Below, piece by piece: positions 54,315 through 64,000 of a DNA stretch of 64,000 nucleotides (position 1 is its first letter; each line of letters starts with the position of its first letter). The notes below the pieces were generated by a model, which did no database searches, had not been told where the DNA came from, and saw only the letters and a list, made by a program, of their open reading frames with translations. Source of the stretch: Bipolaris cookei (Eukaryota > Ascomycota > Dothideomycetes > Pleosporales > Pleosporaceae); NCBI GenBank assembly GCA_002286855.1, contig NRSV01000107.1, forward strand, positions 1 through 64,000. The letters are read 5' to 3'. The position numbers were made by a program, and so were the translations under genes.

Positions 54315-56530
54315 TATGCCTAGAAGCAGGTCTAGCCAAAATATAGCACCGACACAACCTACGCAGCCTATAAGGAGCCGGTCGCAGGCCAAACGAGGAT
54401 AGAAGCGGACTAATACAGGAACTGCAATCGATACTATAGATCAGGAGAACGCGCTACCAGCAGGGATGAGCAATCAGCGACTACAGAGAACGATTGTGCT
54501 TAGCTGCAGAGCATTGGAGGCGATCAGCGCCAACGTGCGGCTGACTTAAAGTAGTACCTAGTATATGGAGATCGACTGCGAGACAGAAGCATGAATTAGT
54601 AGAATATACTGATTATACTATAGTACAACGTACGCAAGTCGAGGGATATGGTAATGGCGACGCTGCTACGAGACCCCTGGATACATGAGTATGACATTCT
54701 GGCTATCTAGGAACTATAGAGGAACCCGTACACGGCGACCACTTACTACCTAGTAAAGGACGTTTCCCATCTCTGCTATCCAGCAACAGCAGATGAAGAA
54801 GGCCCGGCGAGGGTCTGTTTCTTCGTTAACAAGAGAATTAACTATAATAGATGGCGCTCTAAGGAGCATTCGAGAGACGTGTGTTCTCTTATTATTGAGT
54901 CCAGCATAGACTAACAAAAGCAGCAGAGTGTGGCGATCCACAACATCTACAATGCAGTAGGAGGTGGAGGTCCTATAGGCTCTACGCTCGTAGACACCCG
55001 CGCAGTCCTCGAGAAGCACAACAGTAATGAGTAGATACTGCTAGGCGATTTCAATCTGCATTACCCTTTGTGGGGAGATTAGAACGTTAGACATATTGAC
55101 TTATAGGCAGAAGTCTTGATAGCGATTATAGAAGACTTTAACCTTAGTAGTACGCTAGCGGCCGGGACGATCACATACGAAGAAGCGGTACGGCAGACTA
55201 CGATCAATCTATGCCTCGTCACTGTCGGCCTCGTTGATAGGATGATTAGAAGTGAGGTAGACTGCGACCTCGACCGCGACTCTAACTACCTGCCAATAAG
55301 TATAGTGCTTAATATGACGGTGTAAGACCTGCGAGGGATAAAAAAGAGGGACTAGAAGCGTATAAATAAGAAGAAGTACCTAGAAACCCTAAAGGCAACC
55401 CTGCCGCCACTTCGCAGGCCAGCTACTAAGCTAGCACTCGACGACTACGTCCGTGACGTGACTACTGCTATTAAAACGTTATTAGAGAAGGCAACTCCGC
55501 AGATACGCATCTTAGCTTAGGTAAGAGGAGGGTGGACGGCTGAATGCAAGATAGTACTCACGGAAGCGACTTAAAAGGCGGCACAGTCAACACGGCACAG
55601 AGGAGACGTGGCAAGCGTATCGAGAAGCGAGAAACGACAAGGCTAGAGTGATCCGCAAAGCAATAACTCAGATACATAGAGACTAAGTAGTAGAGGCAGC
55701 GCAGTCGCCAGAGAAGCTGTGGAAGCTCGCAAGCTGGGCCAAGACAAGAGGCAGCGTGGCCCCGAGGGTCACGCCTGCCATACGACACCCAACGACACAA
55801 CACAAAGTCATAGAGCTAGCTGATAAAGCAACTCTATTCTAAGATGCCTTCTTCTCCGCTCTACCAGTAGTAGACCTAACAGACATATAGGACGCCGAGT
55901 ACAGCGGCTAGATTGAGTTCCCCGCAGTAACAGAAAAAGAAGTAAGAGATGCGATCCGTGCAGCAGCACCTTTTAAGGACCCTGGGCTAGATAGTATAGG
56001 AAATCAAGCGCTATAGGTAGGAGAGAGGCTGATTGCCTAGAGTCTAACAAGAATGGTTAACTGCAGTCTACGTCTAGGATACTGCCCTTCTCACTTTCGC
56101 GAGTCGGCCACGGTCGTCTTGCGCAAGCCAGGCAAAGGCAACTACACCGTACCCAAAGCATACCGACAGATCGCGCTGCTCAACACAGTTCTTAAAGTCA
56201 TGGATGCTGTTATTGCTCGACGACTTAGTCACCTAGTTGAAACACAGCATGTGCTGCCCGACACGCATATGGGCGGCAGGAGGATGCGCTCTACCGAACA
56301 CGCACTGCATGCAGTCACGAGCAGGATCTACCAGGCATGGGACAAAGGCGACGGCCAGGTAGCTGCTCGATGTCTCGGGCGCCTTCGACAACGTTTCGCA
56401 CCCACGACTGCTCCGCAACCTACAGAAGCGAAGAGTAGATAAGAAGACAGTCAAGTGGATTGCAAGCTTTCTTAGCAATAGGCACACCAGAATTGCAGTA
56501 GATAGCTTCACATCATAAGAGTACGCAATT
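54315..56530 (+). mobile_element. RIP-degraded LINE (ORF1 start, endonuclease, reverse transcriptase)
   Basis: Starts with an ORF1-like MPRSRSSQNIAPTQPT at 54315. From 54655 the endonuclease is readable through many TAG codons (LLRDPW..., LAI*EL*RNP, ILLGDFNLHYPLW); each stop fits CAG or TGG changed to TAG. A linker at 55330-55890 is followed by reverse transcriptase (FKDPGLDSIGNQAL, LRKPGKGNYTVPKAYRQIAL, DVSGAFDNVSHPRLL) with one frameshift near 56365, and the copy ends about 56530 before the catalytic YxDD. It is a different family from the LINE at 43749. The excess of TA-ending stops is the footprint of RIP. Confidence 0.85.
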
Positions 56531-57149
56531 AACCCGGGTAATGTCAATCCAAGCGTGCCGGGACGCACGGTGTAACGGGACACGTTTTCTTTCGGGTGCC
56601 CGGATTGCACCCGCCATGCCTATAAACTGACACGTCTAGTGTGCATCCATTCTGCAGCTCTTGCTCTTCCAGTGTATCAGCCTCCGACGTCAAAAGGCGT
56701 GTTGTTGACCATGCTGTCGCTCGTTCTGTTAGTGCTGTCTGTTAACTCTCCTCTAATACCCCCTTGTTTATTCGCGACAGTATAAACTTCTACACGGCTC
56801 GGTAGGTTAGAAAGCAAGCTAGGATAGCAAAGATTAAGACTGCAGCCTTACAAGGTCGATTTAGAGCAATAAGTATATATCCCGGCAGTTTCTCCGCGCA
56901 GGCAGCAAGATCGTCAAAACACGTCCCTTAAGACGTGCGCTGTTAGCAGCACTTGGCATGCAGGCAGTCTGCAGTAGCGTGCTCAAATATCGCCATACGC
57001 TATCGTAGCGAATTTAACGCTATACCTAAGTAGTCAGCGGCTAAGAATGGCTGTAGCACATGCTTGTAGCTTTCTAGAAGCTTTGACGGTGTGAGGGGCT
57101 GCGCAAAGGTTGCCGATGCCTGGTAACAAGATTGTATTCGATAGAGAAC
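56531..57149. other. Unassigned region between LINE remnant and inverted repeat
   Basis: Probably degraded repeat DNA (many TAG/TAA in all frames). No element recognised. Confidence 0.35.
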
Positions 57150-57834
57150 TAAGCTTCTGAGCTACGTAGCTATCTATATACAGTGCTAGCTGCCCGTGCA
57201 CAATCGAGCCGATAGGACCTAGTCGCTCCGGTTGTCGGTCAAAGCGCACCGAGTCTTGCCGAGTCTCGGTGCTCTAGGTGGCATCCGGATTTTAGGAGCA
57301 GGCCGAGATTCCATCGAGGAACAACACACCAACTAGGCTCTAGCCTATCACAGACGGCCAGATGCTCGGCCTCGCTATTAGATAAGTCAGCATTAAAAAC
57401 AATCACGGTATACCTTGGCTATAGCTATCTAAGAGTAGCCCCTTGTAGTAACGTCTAAGAGTAGCCCCTTGTAGTAACGTCTAAGAGTAGCCCCTTGTAG
57501 TAACGTCTAAGAGTAGCCCCTTGTAGTAACGTCTACGAGAACGCTCAGTCCTCCTGCTGCTACCCGACTGTGACACAATTTCGGTACTTCGGCGAGAGAT
57601 AATATATTACGTGGTGAGATATTAGACCAGACATGCTCTAGTTAGCTAAGACACTGTAAGCAGTTGAGTGTGTGTGAAGTATTGTGTATTCTGATGTGTA
57701 TGATGATAGGAGCAAGTTTAAATACAGCGTTATTAGTCAGTGAGTAACCACGTGACTATAGATGGTACTTCGGGGCTTACAGACACTAAGCGAGAGAGCG
57801 ATTGAGATGTCTAACGGTATGTTCCGCGGAATAT
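57150..57834 (-). repeat. Left arm of a long inverted repeat (repeat R)
   Basis: The complement of this segment matches 58607-59160 almost base for base, apart from the tandem array at 57428-57532. The inner end is ...GGTATGTTCCGCGGAATAT; beyond it the two sides diverge. The left part continues past the point where the right arm is cut by the N. Copies of its outer part also occur at 47552-47752, of its inner part at 42663-42800. Confidence 0.9.
57428..57532. repeat. 26-bp tandem repeat, four copies
   Basis: The unit TCTAAGAGTAGCCCCTTGTAGTAACG is present four times here and once in the other arm of the inverted repeat (around 58910-58935), so the array expanded or contracted after the arms formed. 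Confidence 0.9.
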
Positions 57835-58127
57835 TATGTGAGATATGTTATAGACAACCAGGCCTCAGTTTTGAATAAGGGTTTGGTTAAATGGTAAAAA
57901 AAATGCTTAGAGAACGGAAGTTATCAGCGCGGTGCGATATGGTCACGTTGCCTTTCGCCCAAATTGCTGTAAGACGCCAGATTAGGAGTTACGAGACAGT
58001 GGGATGAATGAATAGGGCTAAACCTCGCTATAACAGTGTAGTGCCTAGGAAGCAGTGGCTTCGCTGATAATGTAGAAACCTGACACTACGTGTTTTTTTA
58101 CACAAACTAAGGCCAATCCGTCGCATT
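57835..58127. other. Loop of the inverted repeat, 3' flank of the cysteine-rich gene
   Basis: Unique sequence between the left arm and the stop of the small secreted protein gene. No further gene seen. Confidence 0.4.
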
Positions 58128-58442
58128 CTATGGTGGACTCCATGAGCATGACTCTCCAGCCATGTTGGGGCCGCATGGCAAAGATCCTGGATAAAATACG
58201 ATCCGTTGGCGGCCAATTGGAAAGTCGTCGTTCCTGTCGCACCCATGATGACTGTTTGGATTGGTTCCTTTTTGGCACTACGTCTGTTAGTTAATAAATC
58301 AATGCGAGATCGTGACACTAACGCAGCATGATAAGAGATTATTGTTTGGATCCTTAGTAGAATCGGGAGTGCAACATAAATCAAGAGCACTAACTACAGC
58401 TGCCGACGTAGTAAAGATTGTGATTAGAGTTGTGAGTTTCAT
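58128..58442 (-). CDS. Small secreted cysteine-rich protein (candidate effector)
   Basis: Two exons, 58442-58323 and 58277-58128, 89 residues. Residues 1-19 are a signal peptide (MKLTTLITIFTTSAAVVSA). The mature part of about 70 residues has eight cysteines (23, 24, 39, 40, 41, 53, 75, 84), with CC and CCC clusters around the splice site, and a GTNPNSHHGCD motif near residues 44-54. The 45-bp intron starts GTTAGT, has a TTAACTAAC branch site and uses the second AG (ACGTAG); the first AG lies only two bases after the branch A and would give a stop. A TATATATC box lies about 15 bp before the ATG. Size, signal and cysteines fit apoplastic effector-like proteins of plant-associated fungi; no activity can be claimed. 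Two longer frames overlap exon 2 but lack a signal peptide. Confidence 0.62.
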
Positions 58443-58606
58443 TTTCTGAGTTGGGGATATATATGATAAAGTGGGTGTAAGTAGTTAGTCGAAAATTGTG
58501 TTGTCCTTTATGTTCAAGTACAGAATTATTAGTGGGCAGTCACGTCAATTTATATCATATTTCTGGATTTAGTTACAGCCATCTATTGGAAAAGGTAATG
58601 TATAGT

Positions 58607-59160
58607 ATATTCCGCGGAACATACCGTTAGACATCTCAATCGCTCTCTCGCTTAGTGTCTGTAAGCCCCGAAGTACCATCTATAGTCACGTGGTTACTCA
58701 CTGACTAATAACGCTGTATTTAAACTTGCTCCTATCATCATACACATCAGAATACACAATACTTCACACACACTCAACTGCTTACAGTGTCTTAGCTAAC
58801 TAGAGCATGTCTGGTCTAATATCTCACCACGTAATATATTATCTCTCGCCGAAGTACCGAAATTGTGTCACAGTCGGGTAGCAGCAGGAGGACTGAGCGT
58901 TCTCGTAGACGTTACTACAAGGGGCTACTCTTAGATAGCTATAGCCAAGGTATACCGTGATTGTTTTTAATGCTGACTTATCTAATAGCGAGGCCGAGCA
59001 TCTGGCCGTCTGTGATAGGCTAGAGCCTAGTTGGTGTGTTGTTCCTCGATGGAATCTCGGCCTGCTCCTAAAATCCGGATGCCACCTAGAGCACCGAGAC
59101 TCGGCAAGACTCGGTGCGCTTTGACCGACAACCGGAGCGACTAGGTCCTATCGGCTCGAT
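58607..59160 (+). repeat. Right arm of the long inverted repeat (repeat R), cut by N
   Basis: Near-identical complement of 57203-57834. It contains the TATTTAAAC TATA candidate, one copy of the 26-bp unit and the TGTGATAGGC... segment, and ends at the N at 59161 in the middle of a segment that continues in the other copies. Confidence 0.9.
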
Positions 59161-59161
59161 N

Positions 59162-60920
59162 CGCAGTTAATTAACTATTACGATATATTAAATTAATTAT
59201 CAGAATCGCTACTATTGCTTACACTATTAATCTCAACTGCGCAGGTACGGGCGTTATGTCCAGTCTCTTTACAACGCCCGCACCGCCTCTCTCCTCGCAC
59301 CCTCTTCAGCGCGCTCCCGCCGTCGCCACGACTACTACCCGCCCGTTCAGCTGATACTTCTTATGCCTCACCTACAGCAAGAGTCTTTTCTATCCGTACG
59401 TATCGCCGCTTGCGGCTTTTACGCTTGTTTGCTGTATCTAGAGCCTCTCGAAGAGCAGCAACTTCCTCTCTCATAAGCGTCATCTCATGTGCTATTTGCT
59501 GAGCCCCTTTACTTAACTGCGCAACCTTCTCGTCAAGAGAACTTGCAGAAGATCCAAGGCGGTTTCTTACTCTCTGTCGAATAAGAGTACTTTGACCCTC
59601 AACTTCGCGGGCGTTGCGCGGCGTCTGCGCCTCCCAGGTGGCTACCTGTCGCGGTGACTGTTTTGGTGTCTGTACTACCACATCAAGCTTCGATAGCACA
59701 GCCTGTGGGTTATGTGGGACTATACCAGCGGCTCTAAAACCAGCTTGAATATTCTACTTCGTGATAGACTGCTCAAAAGTAGCCTTAAAGGCTGGTAAGA
59801 AGGTCTCCTTGCTGATATAGTTGGTGCGGTTGCGTGCCAAGCCCGAAATAGCGTCGCCATACTTGCGCTTCAACGGCGAGAAGCAGGCGACGTCAAGGGG
59901 CTGCAATAGATGAGACGAGTGCGCAGGCATGCAGAGAAGAACGATATTCTTCTCCTTACAAAGATCTTGAAATTCGACCGAGCAGTGGCTCTCATGGCCG
60001 TCAATAATGAGCAGTCGATACCCACCCACAGTATGCCTCTTTGTATGGGTATCAAAGTGCTCTAACCAGGCAAGAGCAAGCTGGTTATTCGTCCAGCCAT
60101 TGGGACTGACTTCAAGCACCCAGTCGGCAGGCAGGTTCTGAAACCAGACGTTGATAAACACCTTGCCCGCAAAGACAACGAAGGGGGGTAGCCGGCGACC
60201 AGACGCGCCCACGCCCTGGATCACAGTAACCTACTCCCGGTTGCCTGGCTGGATCCGCTTCTTTTTGCCATATCCCTCTGAGCCTGTGATAACTAACTGT
60301 GATAGAATCTTGCCCATTATAAAGCCAGTTTCATCAAAGCTGCAGATATCGTCGTCCACAATACCCCACTTCTGCTTTGTCGTCTTGATTAGATCGAACC
60401 AGCGCTGGATAGCTACTGGGTCTTCGCAGACAGCTCATTGATGATCATATGGACGGCTCTAGCGCATACGGAGCTCAGGGGTTCTCTTAACAAAGTTATC
60501 GACCCAGTTCTTGCCAACAGGGTTACCTTTCCGCTCATGCAACAGTTTATCAGCCATTGCGCGAACGTCAGCCTTTGTAGGCGCAAATCCTCGTGCAGAC
60601 TCTTCAAGAACACGCCTAACTATAGCCTCCTCTTCTAGCTTATTTAGGCGCTTTGAATTTGGTTCGCAGTCGCGTCGGGAGCGCTTCCCAGCGCGTCGGT
60701 CTTGTACTGTTGTTCGAGGAGCGCTATAGGTTTCAGTAGCTCGCTTAATACTTCGAACGCGTTGGGAATTAATATCAAAGATAGCAAGTTGAATATCAGC
60801 TTCAGAAGACATTTTTTGGGTTTGATGTGGTTGAGACATAACGCGTTATATTGTTAACGCTGACGCGCTGGTGGGGTGCTGCCGACTCGCTTGGGGTGCC
60901 GACTCGCTTGTGAACCACGT
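59162..60920 (-). mobile_element. Fot1-like element D, left TIR missing at an assembly N
   Basis: The right end is the complement of ACGTGGTTCACAAGCGAGTC, followed by TA (60921-60922), with two AAGCGAGTCGGCA-type subterminal units. The left end is absent: the sequence begins at the N only 32 bp after the transposase stop. It belongs to the TIR family of the elements at 2077, 9207 and 45750. Confidence 0.86.
59193..60839 (-). pseudogene. Transposase of element D, full length but with five nonsense codons
   Basis: One continuous frame of 549 codons from the ATG at 60839 to TAA at 59193-59195 without any indel. It has the psq helix-turn-helix, Tc5-type domain (VGKNWVDNFVKRTPEL), SFDETGF with the first Asp intact, LLIIDGHESH, LLQPLDVACFSPLK, a coiled coil and a CCHC knuckle (CGRCKETGHNARTC). 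Stops: TAG 60459-60461, TGA 60435-60437, TAG 60231-60233, TAG 59754-59756, TAA 59361-59363. All can be made by C to T or G to A changes; the third sits where relatives read REWVTVIQ (TGG to TAG). A textbook RIP-type inactivation. Confidence 0.87.
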
Positions 60921-60922
60921 TA

Positions 60923-61158
60923 GTTAGATTTGCAATTATTTCTAGAGACTAGAAGCTAATTGTTAGAGATTACCCAAGAGGTACCACTAACCCTACCTTT
61001 ACACAACACTGTCACTTGGTCTGTATAACCCCAACCTTACACCTACCCGTGCACAAGCCAACCCCTACTTCAACTCATACCCAGCTTTAGCTTCCCCTAC
61101 CCTACACCTACCCAAAGCTCGGCCAAGCCTACCCAGCCCCTACTATACCCGGGTGTTC
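60923..61158. other. C-rich spacer
   Basis: Rich in CCTACC/CCCTAC motifs on the plus strand (60985-61150). No gene; possibly a degenerate low-complexity repeat next to the transcription factor remnant. Confidence 0.4.
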
Positions 61159-63357
61159 CTAGTTTCCACTCGCCAGTCTAGTGAGAATCTCTACTAGATT
61201 AAATACGTCCCCAAAGATAGAGCTTTGTGGCAACTCAACACTTGCTCTAGCGAAAAAGCCAGCAGCAATACTAAGTAAAGCTCGGTTCTCCCTCTGACAT
61301 TCCTCACCTGACTCTAGGGGGAACTCTAGTCCAAGCAAGTATAAAGCAAGAGTGTTAATGAACAAATGATTGCTATGGTAGGAACAATTAGTGCAAGCAT
61401 AGTTTAAGAAGTGCTGTTTTATGCATTACGTACTGGTCTTGGAGAATGTATTCTAATGGTACTGTGCTGGAGGATAAGATTATCGCCTTGATAGACGACC
61501 TGAGCGATTCCCTGCATTCTTTAGACCTTATAGGCGATGACGATTGAGGGCCTGATAGATTTGCACTTGCCAATTGAAACTGGGCCTCATGATAATAATA
61601 GGAAAACTGAAGTTTGATGCGCAAAGCATCACTGTTGTCTGGTGAGAGAATCATTTGGTTTGTTCCAATTGACCTGTACCATTCGTCTAGCGCCGTTGAC
61701 AGTGCTAGAGCTTTATCAGGACGGTCTTTGATTGGCTCTCCATCGGCGACTATACGGAGCTGCAGGATGTTTGAGCATATTCTAGAGCACTGCAACCGGA
61801 CCCAAAGTCACTGTAAGGATGATGCAATCAAAGCATCGCTCTGCGGCGTCTTGTTGAACATTTTCATAGTCGGAATAGAAGCGTCACCGACTACCTATTT
61901 GCCTTTCATCAGCCTTGGCTTAAGATGGCCACAAGACGAGAACTTACGGAGAAGGTTTGCCACCTCAATGCATAAGACTTGTCAATGCAGTAAAGCATCC
62001 ATATGGCTCGTTTAGTCTGATCGGCCTGTTTGTCACTAGCGCAGGAATTGTGAAGGATGGGTTCTAAATGTAGGCTCAAAGAGGCTACAGTCGAAATTCT
62101 GGCAAGCATAAGCACAGGTAGGATATCTGATCCTGTTTTCTCGGCAAGACAGAGCTAGACATGTCAGCCGGCTGCTTCGCCACAGGTGCTTGGATCTTTA
62201 CGAACTGCGGCAACGAGCGCCTAACTTAGGTTAGCACAATCTTTGTTGACATCAAACAGACGAGCCTACCAATAATTGACGGACGCTACTTTTCTGGCGC
62301 TGTAGCAGTACTGAAGTTTCCAGGACAGTATCTAGTAACGCTACTCTAGAAATTGGGTCTACCTCCGGATCTAACAAAGCTCCCCAAGCCAGCGAAGTGA
62401 CTAGTAAGGACATGTCGCTAACATCTATAGGTGGCTTTTCTAAGTCAAAAGCCGCTCTTGTATGCGTAGCACATATTGTTCCTCAACGAAAAGACTCAAG
62501 CTGCGCCATATATGAGCTTACATGACATGTTTATTATTCGATTGACTTACCTTCCTGAGTCTTTGAATGCCCCTTGTGAACCATTAGTATGCTCCTTATA
62601 GATGATGTCGTGCACGTACTTTGAATGAGCCTCTTCATGGGAAGATCATTCAAGTCTAAGCTATGATGCTCTTTGCCAAAATCGGTCTCACGCAAAAGAC
62701 TAGAAATGCAAGTCTGATTTTCTGAAGAAAGCAGTGCTTCGATTTTGGTCAGCACTACCTGTTTTACGCAGCTCCCCCGATTTGCGTTTCGAAAAAAGGC
62801 AGTAATACCGTACATTCTGTGATTCAGGAACGGTTTTGCCTTTGCAATGTTAAGAGATAAACGTTCCGTGAAAAGAAACAGATCATATACCTCTTCTGTA
62901 TCAGCTGATGTTCATTCTAAGAGACGTGCGATAGTACATTCAGCAACACTACTGCCTGCTCTACATGTTAACATGGGAATGTAGTTCGTAGGAGTTTAGG
63001 ACGGCATCTGGTCCTGAAAACTTTGTGTTTGTTTGTCTAGCTCGATCCCCTAGTTAAATTTTTGTTATGTTATAGAGGAAAGAGTGTTGTATATAGAAAG
63101 GATCGTGAACGGATCCCCCAATGTTCGAGTTTCCAAAGTAAAGGGATGCTGATATATATACCTATATTTCCGGCTTCCCCAGTGCTTGGTGTTGTTTCGT
63201 CTGAGAAATTATAACCTTGGTACGAGTACGAGCTTTCTAATACCAACTGCGAGAAACAATTCTCACTAAATGGTGTAGCGAAAAACTCGTCTGAAATTCC
63301 CATAGTCGGGCCAACGACAATATCTGAGAAATAATCTGGATGAGATGAATCAGACAT
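61159..63357 (-). pseudogene. Fungal-specific transcription factor gene, fragmentary
   Basis: Several segments on the minus strand read as a Fungal_trans (middle homology) transcription factor: a start-like MSDSSHPDYFSD at 63357, KEHHSLDLNDLPMKRLIQS near 62640, LLVTSLAWGALLDPEVDP near 62370, KRAIWMLYCIDKSYALRW near 61970 (the family's most typical motif), LALSTALDEWYRS and LQFSYYYHEAQFQLA near 61600-61700, and a final helix at 61159-61365. The order is right for one gene. Some gaps look like introns (GTACGT at 62613, GTATAT at 63149), but stops and frame changes near 62900-63010 and 62200 do not resolve, and no Zn2Cys6 cluster is visible up to the window end. I take it as a decayed gene; a many-exon intact gene is the alternative. 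Confidence 0.6.
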
Positions 63358-64000
63358 GGTGTCGTTGCCTGTAGTTTATAGTTGTCCCGGTGTGGACGCA
63401 TTCTTGCTAGGAGTCTGGATACCATTTTCTTGTATACGACGTCGTAGGGGACGTATGTTGTATTGACATGGAGATCCGCTATGCTGCTATAGTGTTACTG
63501 ACGAATCTTAGGGTAAAAAAGAAAGCCTTTATGTACACGGCAGTAATTGCATGGATTCGCTCCGTCACCTGTGTTCCTCAGAATTTGTATAGATTATTAG
63601 AGAGTAATCTTACATCGACCCTTTCTCTGACGGCATGCTTCACATGCACCTCTTCGTCGAGTCAATTTGGGATAAGGATCACTCATTTTGTGGATAAGAG
63701 AACTTTTGAGCACGTAAAGGGGGATGGAGATACGGAGAGGCTTATAAAAAGTTTCGTTTGACGCTAACCTCAGATCTCTGGCGGTGTTTCAAGCATCAAG
63801 TTTCTGTATCTCCTTAATAGTGATTCATTTCCTATACAAATACGTAATCCTTACTTTGAATATCACGCTAAAATCACCTCATGTCGGCAAGTCTAGTTGA
63901 GAAATGGTGTTGCGGAATCACCGGATACCCCTCAAGGAAGCCCGACCCTTTCCCCTATCAGAGCACCCTTGATCCCTGTGACGCAGTTGGCCGGAGTGGA
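63358..64000. other. Right end of the window, no supported gene
   Basis: A 97-codon frame at 63468-63761 has no recognised domain and is not called. Nothing else seen. Confidence 0.35.

Noticed and set aside
58028..58390. 120-residue frame overlapping the cysteine-rich gene
   Set aside because: Starts inside exon 1, runs through the intron, lacks a signal peptide; the spliced alternative has a clear signal peptide and cysteine pattern.
63468..63761. 97-codon frame on the plus strand at the window end
   Set aside because: No domain, no signal peptide, overlaps the promoter side of the transcription factor remnant.
1..64000. CRISPR array or bacterial-type operon
   Set aside because: No regularly spaced identical repeats with unique spacers; gene structure is eukaryotic with introns.

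Overview
The window reads as a piece of a filamentous ascomycete nuclear genome. Genes carry short introns (about 45-115 bp, GT-AG with a few apparent GC-AG), housekeeping proteins have fungal architecture (Bms1, Bst1/PGAP1, mitochondrial malate dehydrogenase, a carnitine acetyltransferase with both organelle signals), and transposons carry C-to-T type nonsense codons of the kind left by repeat-induced point mutation (RIP). The Fot1/pogo-like and I/Tad-like elements and the gene content suggest a Dothideomycete of the Pleosporales; that placement is inference.

Layout. 1-6284 is a transposon cluster: a 5'-truncated LINE reverse transcriptase (minus strand, leaving the window inside RNase H), then a Fot1-like transposon (2077-6282) split by a second, intact Fot1/pogo transposon (2485-4852). 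6731-8890 holds a macro-domain gene and a single-pass membrane protein gene. 9207-11287 is another Fot1-like element, broken by a solo LTR (9484-9896). 12285-41000 is the gene-rich core: a HIG1-like small mitochondrial protein, a two-helix membrane protein, a 1111-residue polytopic protein with a possible cytochrome b561-like core, a mitochondrial dehydrogenase kinase, a Pbi2-type proteinase inhibitor, BMS1, BST1, two 2EXR/F-box-like genes (one dead), MDH and CAT2, and a small Ser-rich protein.

From about 42.6 kb the window becomes accessory, repeat-rich DNA: a LINE with ORF1 and ORF2 overlapping by ATGA and broken by a Fot1-like element, two identical LINE 3' ends tail to tail, several lineage-restricted small genes, a RIP-degraded LINE, and a long inverted repeat (57150-57834 / 58607-59160) whose loop carries an 89-residue secreted cysteine-rich protein gene, a candidate effector. 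A RIP-inactivated Fot1-like transposon and a fragmentary fungal transcription factor gene close the window. Single Ns at 46570 and 59161 each sit at a truncated transposon and mark unreliable joins.

The core genes do not form one pathway, but several are mitochondrial (HIG1-like protein, dehydrogenase kinase, malate dehydrogenase, carnitine acetyltransferase). The accessory part has the architecture in which plant-associated fungi often keep fast-evolving secreted proteins: young and old transposons, inverted repeats and orphan genes.
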